Shown in pieces: positions 1 to 11,073 of a DNA stretch of 64,000 bases. The DNA comes from Dipteris shenzhenensis (lineage: Eukaryota; Polypodiophyta; Polypodiopsida; Gleicheniales), in the NCBI GenBank assembly GCA_047967505.1, contig CM106541.1, one strand, 5' to 3'. Every line of letters starts with the position of its first letter. Positions within the stretch are counted from its first letter, which is position 1. Under the pieces are notes generated by a model. That model did not search any database and was not told where the DNA came from. It saw nothing but the letters and a program-made list of their open reading frames with translations. The position numbers were made by a program, and so were the translations under genes.

Positions 1-540
1 TTCTTAAAATAAAAAATCCGAGTTATTAGTTTAAATCCATGAAAACCATGCTATTGAGGATTCACAACATTTTAAGAATGTGTACATAAGAGACCTGTAA
101 GACTCTTTTTACTTTCAATGCAGAAAACTATAACACTCTTGAATATTCAAGAAATTAAAAGGTTTATATACACATGAGACATGATGGAAGCCTCTTTTGT
201 ACTCCAAAAAATAGCAATAGCTATGCTTGCAATTTTACATTATCATGTCATAAGTTTTACAACAAATATTGCTCTGGATGAGTCTTTGTACAAAGGATCT
301 CCTGTGGCCTTTTCAATAATTTAAATTTTCCTTTACAATGAGTTTAGTACAAATGGGCGATCCAAACATTTGCTTGTTTGAATGTCCTTTTCTATCATGA
401 TCACAAAAATGAGCGATCCAAACATTTGCTTGTTCAGAATGTCCTTTCTGTCATCACTTGTCGCTTGGGTGCCATCTTCATTCACTCTCATCTGACAACC
501 ACCACCACCTTCACTCTTTCTCGATATTTGAATGGTGTTA

Positions 541-3500
541 TCATGGGCATTCTTCATTTGCGCTATCTCCTTCTACTTCCTCCCGGGCGAGCATCTTTGT
601 GAACTCTGTAATGTGCGTAATAATTGGTTGCGGTAATTTTATTTTGTCTTCTACATCATACCCCATGTGCTTCTTTGTTTTCTTTGACCTTTATTTCCAG
701 GATACTATGACTGTCTCTGTGGAAAGGCTTGAAATTGCTTCATGGTTTGGGACCCATTCCTTTTTCAAACAACTACTATACAATGTACTGTTATCTTGGT
801 TCTCCTTCCTGCCCCTTGGCTCATACCATACCGCTGTAAATGTTGTAGCTCTCCCCCGGTCATCCATGCTCACGTCAACTACTTTCGCAACCCAAAACTT
901 CACGTTCTCATGTTCATCATCCGATGGTCGAACTGCAACAAAACAATGGACATCTATGTCTATTTGTGGCATAAACTCTCTCTTCTTGGGTCCACAATAT
1001 GGACATGGGAGCAACGATTCAAACTCATTTTCAAAGAGACCACATGCTGGACGCAAGTCATTACCAACATTTGGCCAAAATAAAGGCCGTTCTGCCTTAA
1101 TATCATCTTCTCACATTTTTGCAAGGTCCTTTATCAATTGGTAGGTCTTGCTAATTACAACAGTAGTGTGTTCCTTCCAAGAGGGCTTCCAATCAGGAAA
1201 TCTCCGGAGCATTTCCTCTTTGTATGCAATAAAAGCTTTTAAGCCTTCTATTTCACCTTTGGATTTCTCGCTGAATTCTTTTATAGGAGCCCATGTTGGA
1301 TGCATTTCTTTGCTCGGGATTGAAGTTAAGAGAGAGGAGGGTTCTTCAGGTTCCCATTTTGTATCAAGAGAATAGTGTTGCCATTGCATCACTGGTTTTT
1401 CATCCTTTAAGAAAAATCGAAAATAGTGTGGAGCGCTATGACCAATCAGGGCATCACCACCTTTTTGTATGAAAGGTAGAATAAAGCTCTTCCAATCATA
1501 CATCCTCTCAACCATTGAGCATATTGTTCCTTCCTTATAGCCATCAACTTGCCTCCCACATTTTCTTATCAAGTCATCCATTGTCTCCATGTCCTTGTGT
1601 TTTAGTTCTCTTGAAACTGTGCTAAATACCTGATCGATATCCTCATGTGTGTGCTCAACCAACAAAAACCCAACTTCAATCTCATTGAAGATTCTATGAG
1701 CGATTAGCATTGAGCAAAATGCAAAGAAGAGTACATTCTTATTCTCTCGTCTGCAATTGTCTGCTTGTACTCTCAAAGTTGCTAGTAGGCGACCTTTTTC
1801 TACATGTACATTGTGAATTGCCTTCATAACAGATGTTACAACTTGATTGCTATCGTGTAGATGCAAGGAATCAATCCATATGTTTGCAGAAAACTTAAAT
1901 CCGTGCACTAACACTCCACATAGATGTGTCTTTAAAAAGTATTTGCCTTGTAGCTTAGGTGGAGTGTTAACGAATCGAGGTAATGTTGTTGTATTTTGAT
2001 CCATACCATCTACAATAATGCACATGTACTCATTTGGGTGAGAAATAGCTTGCTCCTTCCAAAATGCATATTTTATTCTAGAATGTCGAACAAGTCCATG
2101 ATGAAATTCTCTCTTTCTTTTGTAAGCTTCTTTTTGTTCTGGAGATGTTGCACTCTCAAGTGCTCGCTTTAGATCATCACAGTCGTTGCACTTTGATATT
2201 TTTTGCCTCTTTGGGATTTTAACATGTCCAAAGCTTTTTTTCCAAAGAGTATACAAAGTATGAGAAGATGCCGGTGCTCGCCCTCTTTGCCTCTGTGTTT
2301 CTCTAATAGAGTTAAATACTTCTTTTTTTGTCAAACCTATCGGAAGATGCATTTCTGATAGGTGGGGTTGCGGTAAAGCATTTTCATAAATGTAATCTTT
2401 CAAAATTACTGTTGCCGCAACCGTTGAGGCTCTTGTTTTGGGCCTTCCTATGTTTCCATGAATGTTGAATTTAACTCCATACTCTGCTTTATTAGCCAAA
2501 TTCCAATATGTGCCATGTGATAATCCTGTAATAATGCGATATGCATTATTGCATATACTTTTTCCATTTATAAGAGGCCTTATTTGATGTCCTGAACTTC
2601 GCCTTCTCTTATCATTTACAAGAAAGCAAGACAATCTCGTGAGTAGGTATTCATTTCTTCTGCTTCCTTTCCTTTGCCAGACATGTTCTCTACAACCCTT
2701 GATGTCATGTAAGTTAATGGATCGCATACATGTATGCTTATAGCATGTAGATCGCATTGCTTTTAGCATAACATCTTCATTCATTACTCTTATTCTCTTT
2801 GGTTGCTTTTCTGGATCTGCCTGCACTCGTTGTCTTTTCATGCATCTGTATGTCCGTTTTGGGACCTTCTGTACATTCTTATTTGGATTTGTGTAGTTCT
2901 CCTTGTAAGATTTATTTGTCACGTTGTTTTCATGAGATGTTGCATCCTTGATCTTATCACTCTGACAGTCAAATACTGAATATTCCTTTGTTGATGTCAT
3001 CCTTGCTTTTGATACATTCGTCAAACCATTTGTAACATTTACAAGTTCACAATCAAAGTCAAACACCGAATTGTCCTTTGTTGATCTCATCCCTACTTTT
3101 GATACAATCGTAGAACCACTTGTCACAATGGCATTAGAGTGTCTCGAATGATCTTCAAAGTCATCTATTCCTGAGAGAACATCACTCATTGATGCACTTT
3201 CTATGGATTTCATAACTCCATAGTCAGTGGTGATAGAGTGTCCAGAATGATCTTCAAACTCATCTATTCCTAAGAGAACATCGCTCATTGATGCACTTTC
3301 TATGGATTTCATAACTCCATAGTCTTGAAACTCCTCTACTCCAGAGAGAACATCGCTCATTATACTATCGTGCATGATTTCCATAATTCCATAGTTACCT
3401 GCTTTGACTCCAAGAACTTTATCAGTATCCATGAAGCCATCCATGCTTGAAAATATAACACTTTTGACATCTTTGCCCAAGTTCTCAATGTGCATGAGCT

Positions 3501-3990
3501 CATCCACCCCGGATAAGGCATCACTTGTGAAATATTTTTCTTTCTCGGTACCGATGAACTCATCGACTTCTGATAAGACGTCAATGCTATAGTTGAGTGC
3601 ATTGGAATCATCCATCTCTGAAGGAATAGAGCTTGGCACATTGGCATATTCTTTCAATTCTTTGATGTTGTAGTATACATTATGTTTATCATTAAAAACC
3701 ACATGCCGAGTTTTTCCAATCTTTAAAAATTGCATGCCGAGTTTATCCCCACACTTATGCTTTAGCTCAACATGTGCACTAAGAATCCTTGATACGATAA
3801 CCGCCACCTTATCTTCGCCAAGTCTTCTAAAGTGACAAATAGAATTTGGATCACTTTCATGGATTGTAGCAAATGCAACTACTTCTCTTTTGCAACATAA
3901 AATCACCTCCATCCCCGGAATAAATTTTGTAGCCATCTCCTTTGTGAGTTTCCTTTGCAAACAAGCTGTAACAACCATTATAAAGAACAT
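541..3990 (-). pseudogene. A1: DDE-like putative transposase, copy 1, broken
   Basis: A frame of 959 codons runs from ATG at 3990 to TGA at 1111-1113. Homology continues past it to about 541, with a second stop near 691. An RNase H-like DDE core is suggested by IIVDGMDQ (about nt 2000-2015), QADNC (about 1760) and HTHEDIDQ (about 1650). A Cys/His-rich stretch precedes it (CMRSINLHDIKGC, KCNDCDD). The N-terminus carries a short acidic repeat (MSDVLSGIDEFED-type, about nt 3150-3360). The overall pattern recalls uncharacterised proteins with a DUF7869-like domain, from memory only. The TGA replaces CGA (Arg) in copy 2. Relative to copy 2, 312 net nucleotides are missing near 3740, in frame, removing part of an N-terminal domain. 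An ATG about 20 codons in (MATKFIPG) is an alternative start. Confidence 0.7.
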
Positions 3991-4062
3991 TAGTCTCTTC
4001 TCAATAATCTACTTTATTAATGATTTAAAAATCTGGAACTTGTTTGAAAATTTAATTAGACA

Positions 4063-5165
4063 CTAACCAATAACAATCGTAAACCAATAACAACCCTAAA
4101 CCCTAAACCAAAACAACCCTAAACCCTAAACCCTCAACCCTAACCAATAACAACCCTAACCCTAAACCCTAAACCAAAACAACCCTAAACCCTCAACCCT
4201 AACCAATAACAACCCTAACCCTAAACCCTAAACCCTAACTCCTAAACCCTAAACCCTAAACCCTAACCCCCAAACCCTAAACCCTAAACCCTAACCCCCA
4301 AACCCTAAACCCTAACTCCCAAACCCTAAACCCCAAACCCTAAACCCTAAACCCCAAACCCTAAACCCTAAACCCTAACTCCTAAACCCTAAACCCTGAA
4401 CCCTAAACCCTAACTCCTAAGCCCTAAACCCTAAACCCTAAACCCTGAACCCTAACCCCCTAAACCCCAAACCCTAAACCCTAACCCCCAAACCCTAAAC
4501 CCTAACTCCCAAACCCTAAACCCTAAACCCTAAACCCTAACTTCTAAACCCTAAACCCTAAACCCTAAACACTTAACCCTAACCCCCAAACCCTAAACTC
4601 TAAACCCTAACTCCTAAACCCTAAACCCTAAACCCTTAACCCTAACCCCCAAACCCTAAACTCTAAACCCTAACCCCCAAAACCTAAACCCTAACTGCCA
4701 AACCCTAAACCCTAAACCCTAAACCCTAACTCCCAAACCGTAAACCCTAAGCCCTAAACCTTAAACCCCAACCCTAAACCCTAAACCTTAAACCCTAACT
4801 CCCAAACCCTAAACCCTAATCCACAAACCCTAAACCCTAAACCCTAACCCCCAAACCTTAAACCCTAAACCCTAAATCCTAAACCCTAACCCCCAAACCC
4901 TAAACCCTAAACCACCAAACTCTAAACCCTAACCCCCAAACCTTAACCCTCAAACCTTGAACCCTAAACCCTAACTCCCAAATCTTAAACCCTAAACCCT
5001 ACCCCCCAAACCCTAAAAACCACCAAACCCTAAACCCTAACTCACAAACCCTAAACCCTAACCCTAACTCACAAACCCTAATTCCTAACTCACAAACCCT
5101 AAACCCTAACTCACCAAACCCCAAATCCTAAACCCAAACCAGGAAATCCTAAACCTTAAATCCTA
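4063..5165. repeat. Interstitial telomere-like array, CCCTAAA type, copy 1
   Basis: About 1.1 kb of CCCTAAA units is mixed with CCCCAAA, CCCTAACTC, CCCTTAACC and longer variants such as ACCAATAACAA at the left edge. It is not a chromosome end, because transposon sequence continues on both sides and the same array occupies the same place in copy 2. No gene lies in it. Confidence 0.95.
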
Positions 5166-5224
5166 TGAGTGTTTTCAAGTAATATCATTTATTTAAGTAA
5201 TAGTTTTAATTAGAATTCATAAGT

Positions 5225-6195
5225 AATAGTGGAATTGATAGTTGGGAGGGTGGTAGTGGGAGAAAGGGAGAGTGGGAAAGTGGAGAAAGGGAGTGTGGGA
5301 GGGTGGTAGTGGGAGAAAGGGAGAGTGGGAGAGGGAGTGGGAATGGGGGCGGTGGGGGTGGGGGTGGGGGTGGGAGGATGGGAGTGGGAGTGGGAGAGGG
5401 AGTGGGAATGGGGGAGGTGGGGGTGGGGGTGGGGGTGGGAGAATGGGAGTGGGAGTGGGAGAGGGAGTGGGAATGGGGGAGGTGGGGGTGGGGGTGGGAG
5501 AATGGGAGTGGGAGTGGGAGAGGGAGTGGGAATGGGGGAGGTGGGGGTGGGGTGAGGGTGGGAGGATGGGAGTGGGAGTGGGAGGGGTGGGGAGTGGGAG
5601 TGGGAGTGGGAGGATGGGAGTGGGAGAGGGAGTGGGAATGGGGGAGGTGGGGGTGGAAGTGGGAGGGGTGGGGTGGGAGGATGGGGGAGGGAGTGGGAAT
5701 GGGGGAGGTGGGGGGGGTGGGAAAATGGGAGTGGGAGTGGGAATGGGGGAGGTGGGAAAATGGGAGTGGGAGTGGGAGAGGGAGTGGGAGGATGGGAGTG
5801 GGAGGGGTGAGGTGGGAGGATAAGGGTGGGAGAATGGGAGTGGGAGTGGGAATGGGAGTGGGAATGGGGGGGGAGGGGTGGGGTTGGGAGGATGGGAGTG
5901 GGAGTGAGAGGTGGAGGTGGAAGGATGGGAGTGGGTGGGAGAATGGGAGTGGGAGTGGGAGTGGGAATGGGGGAGGTGGGGGTGGGGTGAGGGTGGGAGT
6001 GGGAGGGGTGGGGTGGGAGGATGGGAGTGGGAGAGGGAGTGGAAATGGGGAAGGTGAAAGAATGGGTGTGGGCGTGGGAGTGAGAATGGGGGAGGTGGGG
6101 TGGGAGGATGGGGGTGGGAGTGGGAGTAGGAATGGGGTGGGAGGATGGGGGTGGGAGTGGGAATGGGGTGGGAGGATGGGAGTGGGTGGGAGAGA
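5225..6195. repeat. G-rich minisatellite (GGGAGTGGGA / GGGGGTGGGGGT), copy 1
   Basis: About 0.97 kb on the plus strand is built from GGGAGTGGGAGAGGGAGTGG-like units followed by GGGAATGGGGGAGGTGGGGG. Runs of three or more G spaced by one to three bases make it a candidate for G-quadruplexes. Long stop-free frames on both strands are a by-product of the repeat. Confidence 0.95.
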
Positions 6196-6252
6196 GAGAG
6201 AAGATAATCTAATAGAGAGGCCAATGGGAGAGGAGATAATGTTATAGAAGGA

Positions 6253-6300
6253 CCAATGAGAGAGAAGCACTTAAAACGCTAGTTTTTCTTATATATACTC
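6253..6300 (+). promoter_or_regulatory. Possible promoter of A2 (CCAAT and TATA-like boxes)
   Basis: CCAAT at 6253-6257 is followed by TTATATATA at 6289-6297 and a pyrimidine-rich start-like tract (TCTCCTTCTCTCATTG). The same arrangement occurs in copy 2 (TATA-like at 57829-57840), where AAACCCTA, a telobox, lies just upstream; here it reads AAACGCTA. A purine-rich leader follows, with a possible donor CCAG/GT at 6409. A2 begins at 11074 directly after an acceptor-like AATACAG, so a leader intron spanning the purine array is possible. Copy 2 lacks that AG, which weakens the idea. Confidence 0.35.
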
Positions 6301-6529
6301 TCCTTCTCTCATTGTTTCTCTCATTTCAACAAGGAAGAGCAAGAAGAGAAGCAAAAAGAGGAGGAAGAGTAAAAGCAAGCACAAGCATAGATTTCAACTT
6401 TTTTCCAGGTACTTTTTTTAAAATTTGTATTCTTTGAAATTTTTTTATAGAGAGAGGACTTGGAGAGGGAAAAGTGAAGGAAAGATTTTTAGAGAGAGAT
6501 TATAAGAGAGAGAGTCTTGCTGCCTCGGC

Positions 6530-8990
6530 AGCAAAAGAGAGAGAGAGAAAGAGAGAGGGAGAGAGAGGAGAGAAGGGGGGGGAAAGAGAGGGGAGAGAAA
6601 GGGAGGGGGGAGAGAAGGGGGAGGGGGGGGAAGAGAGGGGAGAGAGGGGGGAAGCTGCAAGGGGGGGGGAGAGAGAGAGGGGGGGGGAGGCCACTACCGC
6701 GGCAGCGGAGAGAGGGAGGGGGGGGGGAGGGAGGGAGGGGAGGGGAGAGAGAGAGGCGGCAGCGAGAGAGGAGGGAGGGGGAGAGAGAGAAGGGGGGTGC
6801 GGCAACGAGAGAGAGCGGGAGGGGGAGAGAGAGAGGGGGGGCCGCTGCCACGGCAGTGAGAGAGGAGGAGGGGGGGGAGAGAGAAGGGGGGGTAGCGAGA
6901 GAAAGGGGAGGGAGGCCATTGTCGCAGCAGCGGAGAGAGGGGGGGAGAGGGAGGGGAGGGGAGGGGAGAGAGAGAGAGGGGGGGGCCGCTACCAGGGCAA
7001 CGAAAGAGGAGGGGTGGAGAGAGAAGGGGAGGGGCCGCGGCAGCGAGAGAGACGGGGAGGGAGAGAGAGAGAGGGGGGGGCGGCAGCGAGAGAGGAGGGG
7101 GGAGAGAGAGAGAAGGGGGGGCCGCTGCCATAGCAGTGAGAGAGGAGAGGGGGGAGAGAGAGAAGGGGGAGGCACGGCAGCGCGAGAGAGGGGGGGGAGA
7201 GATAGAGAGGGGGGGGAGGCCGCTGCCGCGGCAACGGAGACAGGGGGGAGAGGGAGGGGGGGAGGGGGGAGAGAGAGGAGGGGGGGCTGCCGCGGCAGCG
7301 AGAGAGGAACGGGGGGGGAGAGAGAGGAGGGGGGGCTGCTGTGGCAGTGAGAGAGGAGGGGGGCGGGGGAGAGAGAGGAGGGGGGGCCCGAGAGAGAGGG
7401 GAGGGAGAGAGAGAGAGGGGGGGCCGCTGTCGCGGCAGCGAGAGAGGAGGGGGGGGGAGAGAGAGAAGGGGGGGCAGCGAGAGAGAGGGGAGGGAGAGAG
7501 AGAGAGGAGGGGGCGCTGCCGCAGCAACGAGAGAGGAGGGGGGGAGAGAGAGAAGGGGGGGCAGTGAGAGAGAGGGGGGGAGAGAGAGAGAGGGGGAAGA
7601 GGGAGGGGAGGGGAGGGGAGAGAGAGAGGGGGGGGCCGCTGCCACGGCAGCGAGAGAGGAGGGGGGGGAGAGGGAGGGGGAGGAGAGGGAAGAGAGAGGG
7701 GGGGCCACTGCTGCGGCAGCGAGAGAGGAGGGGGGGAGAGAGAGAGAAGGGGGGGCATGGCAGCGAGAGAGGAGGGGGGGGAGAGAGAGAGAAGGGGGGC
7801 GCGGCAGCGAGAGAGGAGGGGGGGAGAGAGAAGGGGGGGCAGCGAGAGAGAGGGGGGGAGAGAGAGAGAGGGGGGAGAGGGAGGGGAGGGGAGGGGAGAG
7901 AGAGAGGGGGGGCCGCTGCGGCGGCAGCGAGAGAGGAGGGGGGGAGAGAAGAAGGGGGGGTGCGGTAGCGAGAGAGAGGGGGAGGGAGAGAGAGAGAAGA
8001 GGGGGGGCCGCTCCCATGGTAGCGAGAGAGGAGGGGGGGAGAGAAAGGGGGGGAGGAGAGAGAGAGAGGGGGGGGAGGCCGCTACCACAGCAGCGGAGAG
8101 AGGGGGGGAGAGGGAGGGGCGGGAGAGGGAGGGAGGGGAGGGGACAGGAAAGAGAGAGGGGGGGCCGCTGCCACGACAGTCATAGAGGAGGGGGGGGGGA
8201 GAGAGAGGGGGGGTGTGGCAGCGAGAGAGAGGGGGAGGGAGAGAGAGAGAAGGGGGGGCCGCTGCTACAGTAGCGAGAGAGAAGGGGGGGGAGAGAGAGA
8301 GAAGGCGGGGAGGGGGGGAGAGAGAGAGAAGGGGGGCACGGCAGCGAGAGAGAGGGGGAGGGAGAGAGAGAGAGGGGGGGCCGCTGCCATGGCAGCGAGA
8401 GAGAAGGGGGGGAGACAGAGAGAAGGGGGTGGGAGAGGAGGGGGGCGGCAGAGAGAGAAGGGGAGGGGGGGCCGTTGCCGCAGCAGCGAGAGAGGAGGGG
8501 GGGAGAGAGAAGGGGGGGCGTGGCAGCGAGAGAGAGGGGGAGGGAGAGAGAGAGAGGGGGCGGGCCGCTGTCACGGCAGCGAGAGAGAAGGGGGGAGAGA
8601 GAGAGAAGGGGGGGAGGCGCAGCGAGAGAGAGGGGGGAGAGAGAGAGAGGGGGGGGGGCCGTTGCCGCGGCAGCAAAAGAGAGGGAGGGGGGAGAGAGAG
8701 AGAGAGGGAGAGACAGAGAGAGGGGGGGAGGCCGCTACCGCGACAGCGAGAGGGAGAGAGGGGGGGAGAGAGAGAGAGAGGGGAGGGGAGAGAGAGAGGG
8801 GGGGAGGCCGCTGCAAGTGAGAGAGAGAGTGAGGAGCGCAAGTGAGAGAGAGAGAAAAGGTGAGGAGAGAGTGGGGGAGAGAGAGAGAGAGGGGAAATGA
8901 AGAGGAGGGGAGAGAGTAGACTAAGATGAGAGGAAATGTAGACTAGAGCGGAGAGGAAAGAGAGAGAGAGAAGAGTGAGAGAGATGGACG
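6530..8990. repeat. Purine-only (GA/G) array with periodic GC palindromes, copy 1
   Basis: About 2.4 kb of plus strand consists almost entirely of GAGAGAGA and G runs, interrupted every 40-140 bases by variants of the palindrome CCGCTGCCGCGGCAGCGG. Most nodes are intact or near-intact (for example near 7222, 7427, 7636, 8574 and 8661); others are decayed, such as CCATTGTCGCAGCAGCGG near 6914. The purine tracts could form triplex DNA and the palindromes cruciforms. Long open frames on both strands encode only Arg/Gly/Glu or Ser/Pro/Leu repeats and are not genes. Confidence 0.9.
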
Positions 8991-8993
8991 AGA

Positions 8994-9433
8994 GATGAAA
9001 ATTTAGAGAGGGAGGACACAAGAGAAAGTATGATCGAGATAGAAAATCTTACCAATGAAGAGGAGAAATGAGTGGGCGACGATCGAGAAAAGATAAAGGA
9101 GAGATGTTTTGATGGAAGAATTTGGGAGCTACAATCAATGAGGCATATGAGAGGAGATTGGTGTGTGATTTAATCGAAACTTAAACAAACAAAACTATAA
9201 ACCTTGGTGTTTGATGAAAATTTAGAGAGGAAGGGCACAAGAGAAAGTACGATCGAGATAGAAAATCTTACCAATGAGGAGAAAAAATGAGTGGGCGACG
9301 ATCAAGAAGAGATAAAGGAGAGATGTTTTGATGGAAGAATTTGGGAGCTATGATCAATGAGGCATATTAGAGGAGATTGGTGTGTGATGTAGTCGAAACT
9401 TAAACAAACAAAACTATAAACCTTGGTGTTTGA
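8994..9433. repeat. Imperfect tandem duplication, about 219-bp unit
   Basis: A segment starting GATGAAAATTTAGAGAGG occurs at 8994 and again at 9213. Both units contain ACGATCGAGATAGAAAATC-like sequence and end with AACCTTGGTGTTTGA. Copy 2 has the same pair plus an extra partial unit (60004-60490). No coding signal was seen. Confidence 0.8.
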
Positions 9434-10040
9434 AAAGAGAAACGTGTGGAAACTAGAATTTCAAATTTCCTGCCTTTTTTAAAACTATGAATCCTTGTGT
9501 TTGAAAAGATAAACGTGTGAAAACTTGAAAATTGTGATAAAAGACAACCTTGTGTTTGAAAAGACAAACGCGTGGATGTGAAAAGACAAATGTATGCTAA
9601 AAGCAAAACTTGTAGAAACTTGAATTTTAAATTTTTCTTTGTTTTTGAATTTAAAATGAGTTTCACTTTCATTTTCAATTTACTAGTTTAATTTAGACTA
9701 TAATGCATTTTTTTTTGGAATATAAAAAGTATAATTTTAATTTTATTACATTTTAAATTAAAATTTTAAAAGTAGTTTAACTTACATTCGTTATTATTAC
9801 TTTAATTTATTTCTTTTTAGGGAGAATTAATATATTCTTCTAGGTAAATATTAAATTTTTAATTTTAAGTCTTATTTTCTTTATTTTACGTTATATTTTC
9901 ATAAACTTTAAGTTAAACTACTTTATAGTTTTTATTAATTAAATTCAAATTTATTAAGATTTTAACTTCTTATTAATGTGAATGTTCAATTCTTATGAGT
10001 TGTAAGTAAATTAGTTTTTGAAAATATAAATTTTATCTTT
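9434..10040. other. Short VNTR followed by AT-rich DNA, no gene
   Basis: Several copies of a CTTGTGTTTGAAAAGACAAACG-like motif (9434-9595) lead into about 400 bases of very AT-rich sequence. I see no open frame of note, RNA gene or promoter. The block is shared with copy 2, where the VNTR is longer. Confidence 0.6.
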
Positions 10041-10370
10041 TTTAAAATGAGAAGGGGGAGGGAGAGAGAGAGAAGGGGGGGGGGCCGCTGCCGCGGCAGT
10101 GAGAGAGAAGGGGGGGGGAGAGAAGGGGGGGAGAGAGAGAGAAAGGGATGGGAGGATGGAAGTAGGAGAGGGAGTGGGAATGGGGAAGGTGAAAGAATGG
10201 GCGTGGGCATGGGAGTGAGAATGGGGGAGGTGGGGTGGGAGGATGGGGGCAGCAGCGAGAGAGAAGGGGGGGAGAGAGAGAGAAGGGGGGGAGAGAAGGG
10301 GGGGAGAGAGAGAGAAAGGGGTGTGAGTTTAAAAAAGATAAAATATAAATTTTATCTTTTTTAAACTCAC
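10041..10370. repeat. Second purine block flanked by inverted AT arms and ending in a perfect palindrome
   Basis: A smaller block of GA/G runs contains one CCGCTGCCGCGGCAG node (near 10084) and minisatellite-like GGGAGTGGGA. On its left is TTTTATCTTTTTTAAA (about 10032-10047); on its right is its complement, within a perfect palindrome at 10323-10370 with 22-base arms around ATAA. The same structure is in copy 2 (61320-61616). It could be a small inserted unit with its own inverted ends. Confidence 0.75.
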
Positions 10371-10487
10371 AACCTTAGTGTATTAAAAAGAATAATGGAA
10401 AATAGATTATTTTTTGCTTTTAATTCGCAACCTAAGGATATTAAAAAGAACAATGGAAAATAAATTATTTCTTGCTTTTCTTCGCTT

Positions 10488-10640
10488 CGACGGTTGGTGT
10501 AGTCTAGATTAGCATAGATTAGTTTGTCCTTAGAGGAGAGAACTCCAAAAAAACCAATCAAAGCCATGCTCAAAATTTCCCGACTAGTTCCTAATCGGAG
10601 TCAGTCCATTCGTTCACATTCGGTTTCACAGTCACAACAA
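10488..10640 (+). other. Leader module shared with the internal leader of the Copia element
   Basis: The stretch begins CGACGGTTGGT and includes CCCGACTAGTTCCTAATCGG, AGTCAGTCCATTCG and TTCACATTCGGTTTCACA. It clearly resembles 36985-37135 inside Copia-1, where the order and spacing are the same. Both lie upstream of the element's main plus-strand reading frame. Copy 2 of A has it at 61735-61885. Confidence 0.7.
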
Positions 10641-10847
10641 CCCTACCATTTAAGCAACGATTAAGGTTTTTAAACTTTCAAGATGATTGAAAGTTGTATC
10701 AGTGGACATGACAGATTACAGTTGTGGAAGTTGACAGAGCATTTTACACTTATGTCAGTTGCGGGAGTTGACAGAGCATTTTGCACTTATATATGACAGA
10801 CTTCAAATTTGTATTCAGAGATCATTTAAATCCTTATTTTTTTTCAC

Positions 10848-10939
10848 ATTTATGCTCTAAGCCTTGTAAAGCCTTTTAGGCTATTCCCAAAGCATTTATG
10901 CTCTAAGCCTTGTAAAGCCTTTTAGGCTATTCCCAAAGC
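10848..10939 (+). repeat. 46-bp perfect tandem pair (AGCCTTGTAAAGCC...)
   Basis: Two identical 46-base units (10848-10893 and 10894-10939) contain AGCCTTGTAAAGCCTTTTAG and GGCTATTCCC. Copy 2 has the same pair at 62099-62190. A related AGCCTTGTAAAGCCTCTTGG is in the Copia-1 leader near 37300, again just before the coding region. Confidence 0.85.
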
Positions 10940-11073
10940 ATGAAATTGATACTTATATGATTGGGAAGAATAAAAACTTGAGGTGTATTAATGGGACTCA
11001 TTGTACTTTTGTTTCTTCAAAGTAATTGTAGTTTGTCAAAGTACTTAAAATTTGTGTTGTGCTTGAATACAGG

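Noticed and set aside
333-557. A 74-codon minus-strand frame conserved in both A copies
   Set aside because: Conservation is expected from near-identity of the copies and it overlaps the A1 tail in another frame. It could be a last exon but nothing supports that.
458-1144. A conserved plus-strand frame of 228 codons, also present at 51524
   Set aside because: It is the antisense shadow of A1's 3' coding region, and its conservation is explained by the duplication of A.
4063-5165. A true chromosome end
   Set aside because: Transposon sequence continues on both sides and the same array is at the same place in the second copy.
5206-6270. Long open frames on both strands (over 300 codons) rich in Pro/Ser/His or Gly/Glu/Trp
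   Set aside because: They are the unavoidable reading of a G-rich minisatellite with no stop-forming triplets. The same holds at 56799-57810.
6694-9021. A 775-codon minus-strand frame and several plus-strand Arg/Gly/Glu frames
   Set aside because: Pure GA/G low-complexity DNA lacks stops on either strand. The frames differ between the two A copies and encode only repeats. Likewise 57997-59876.
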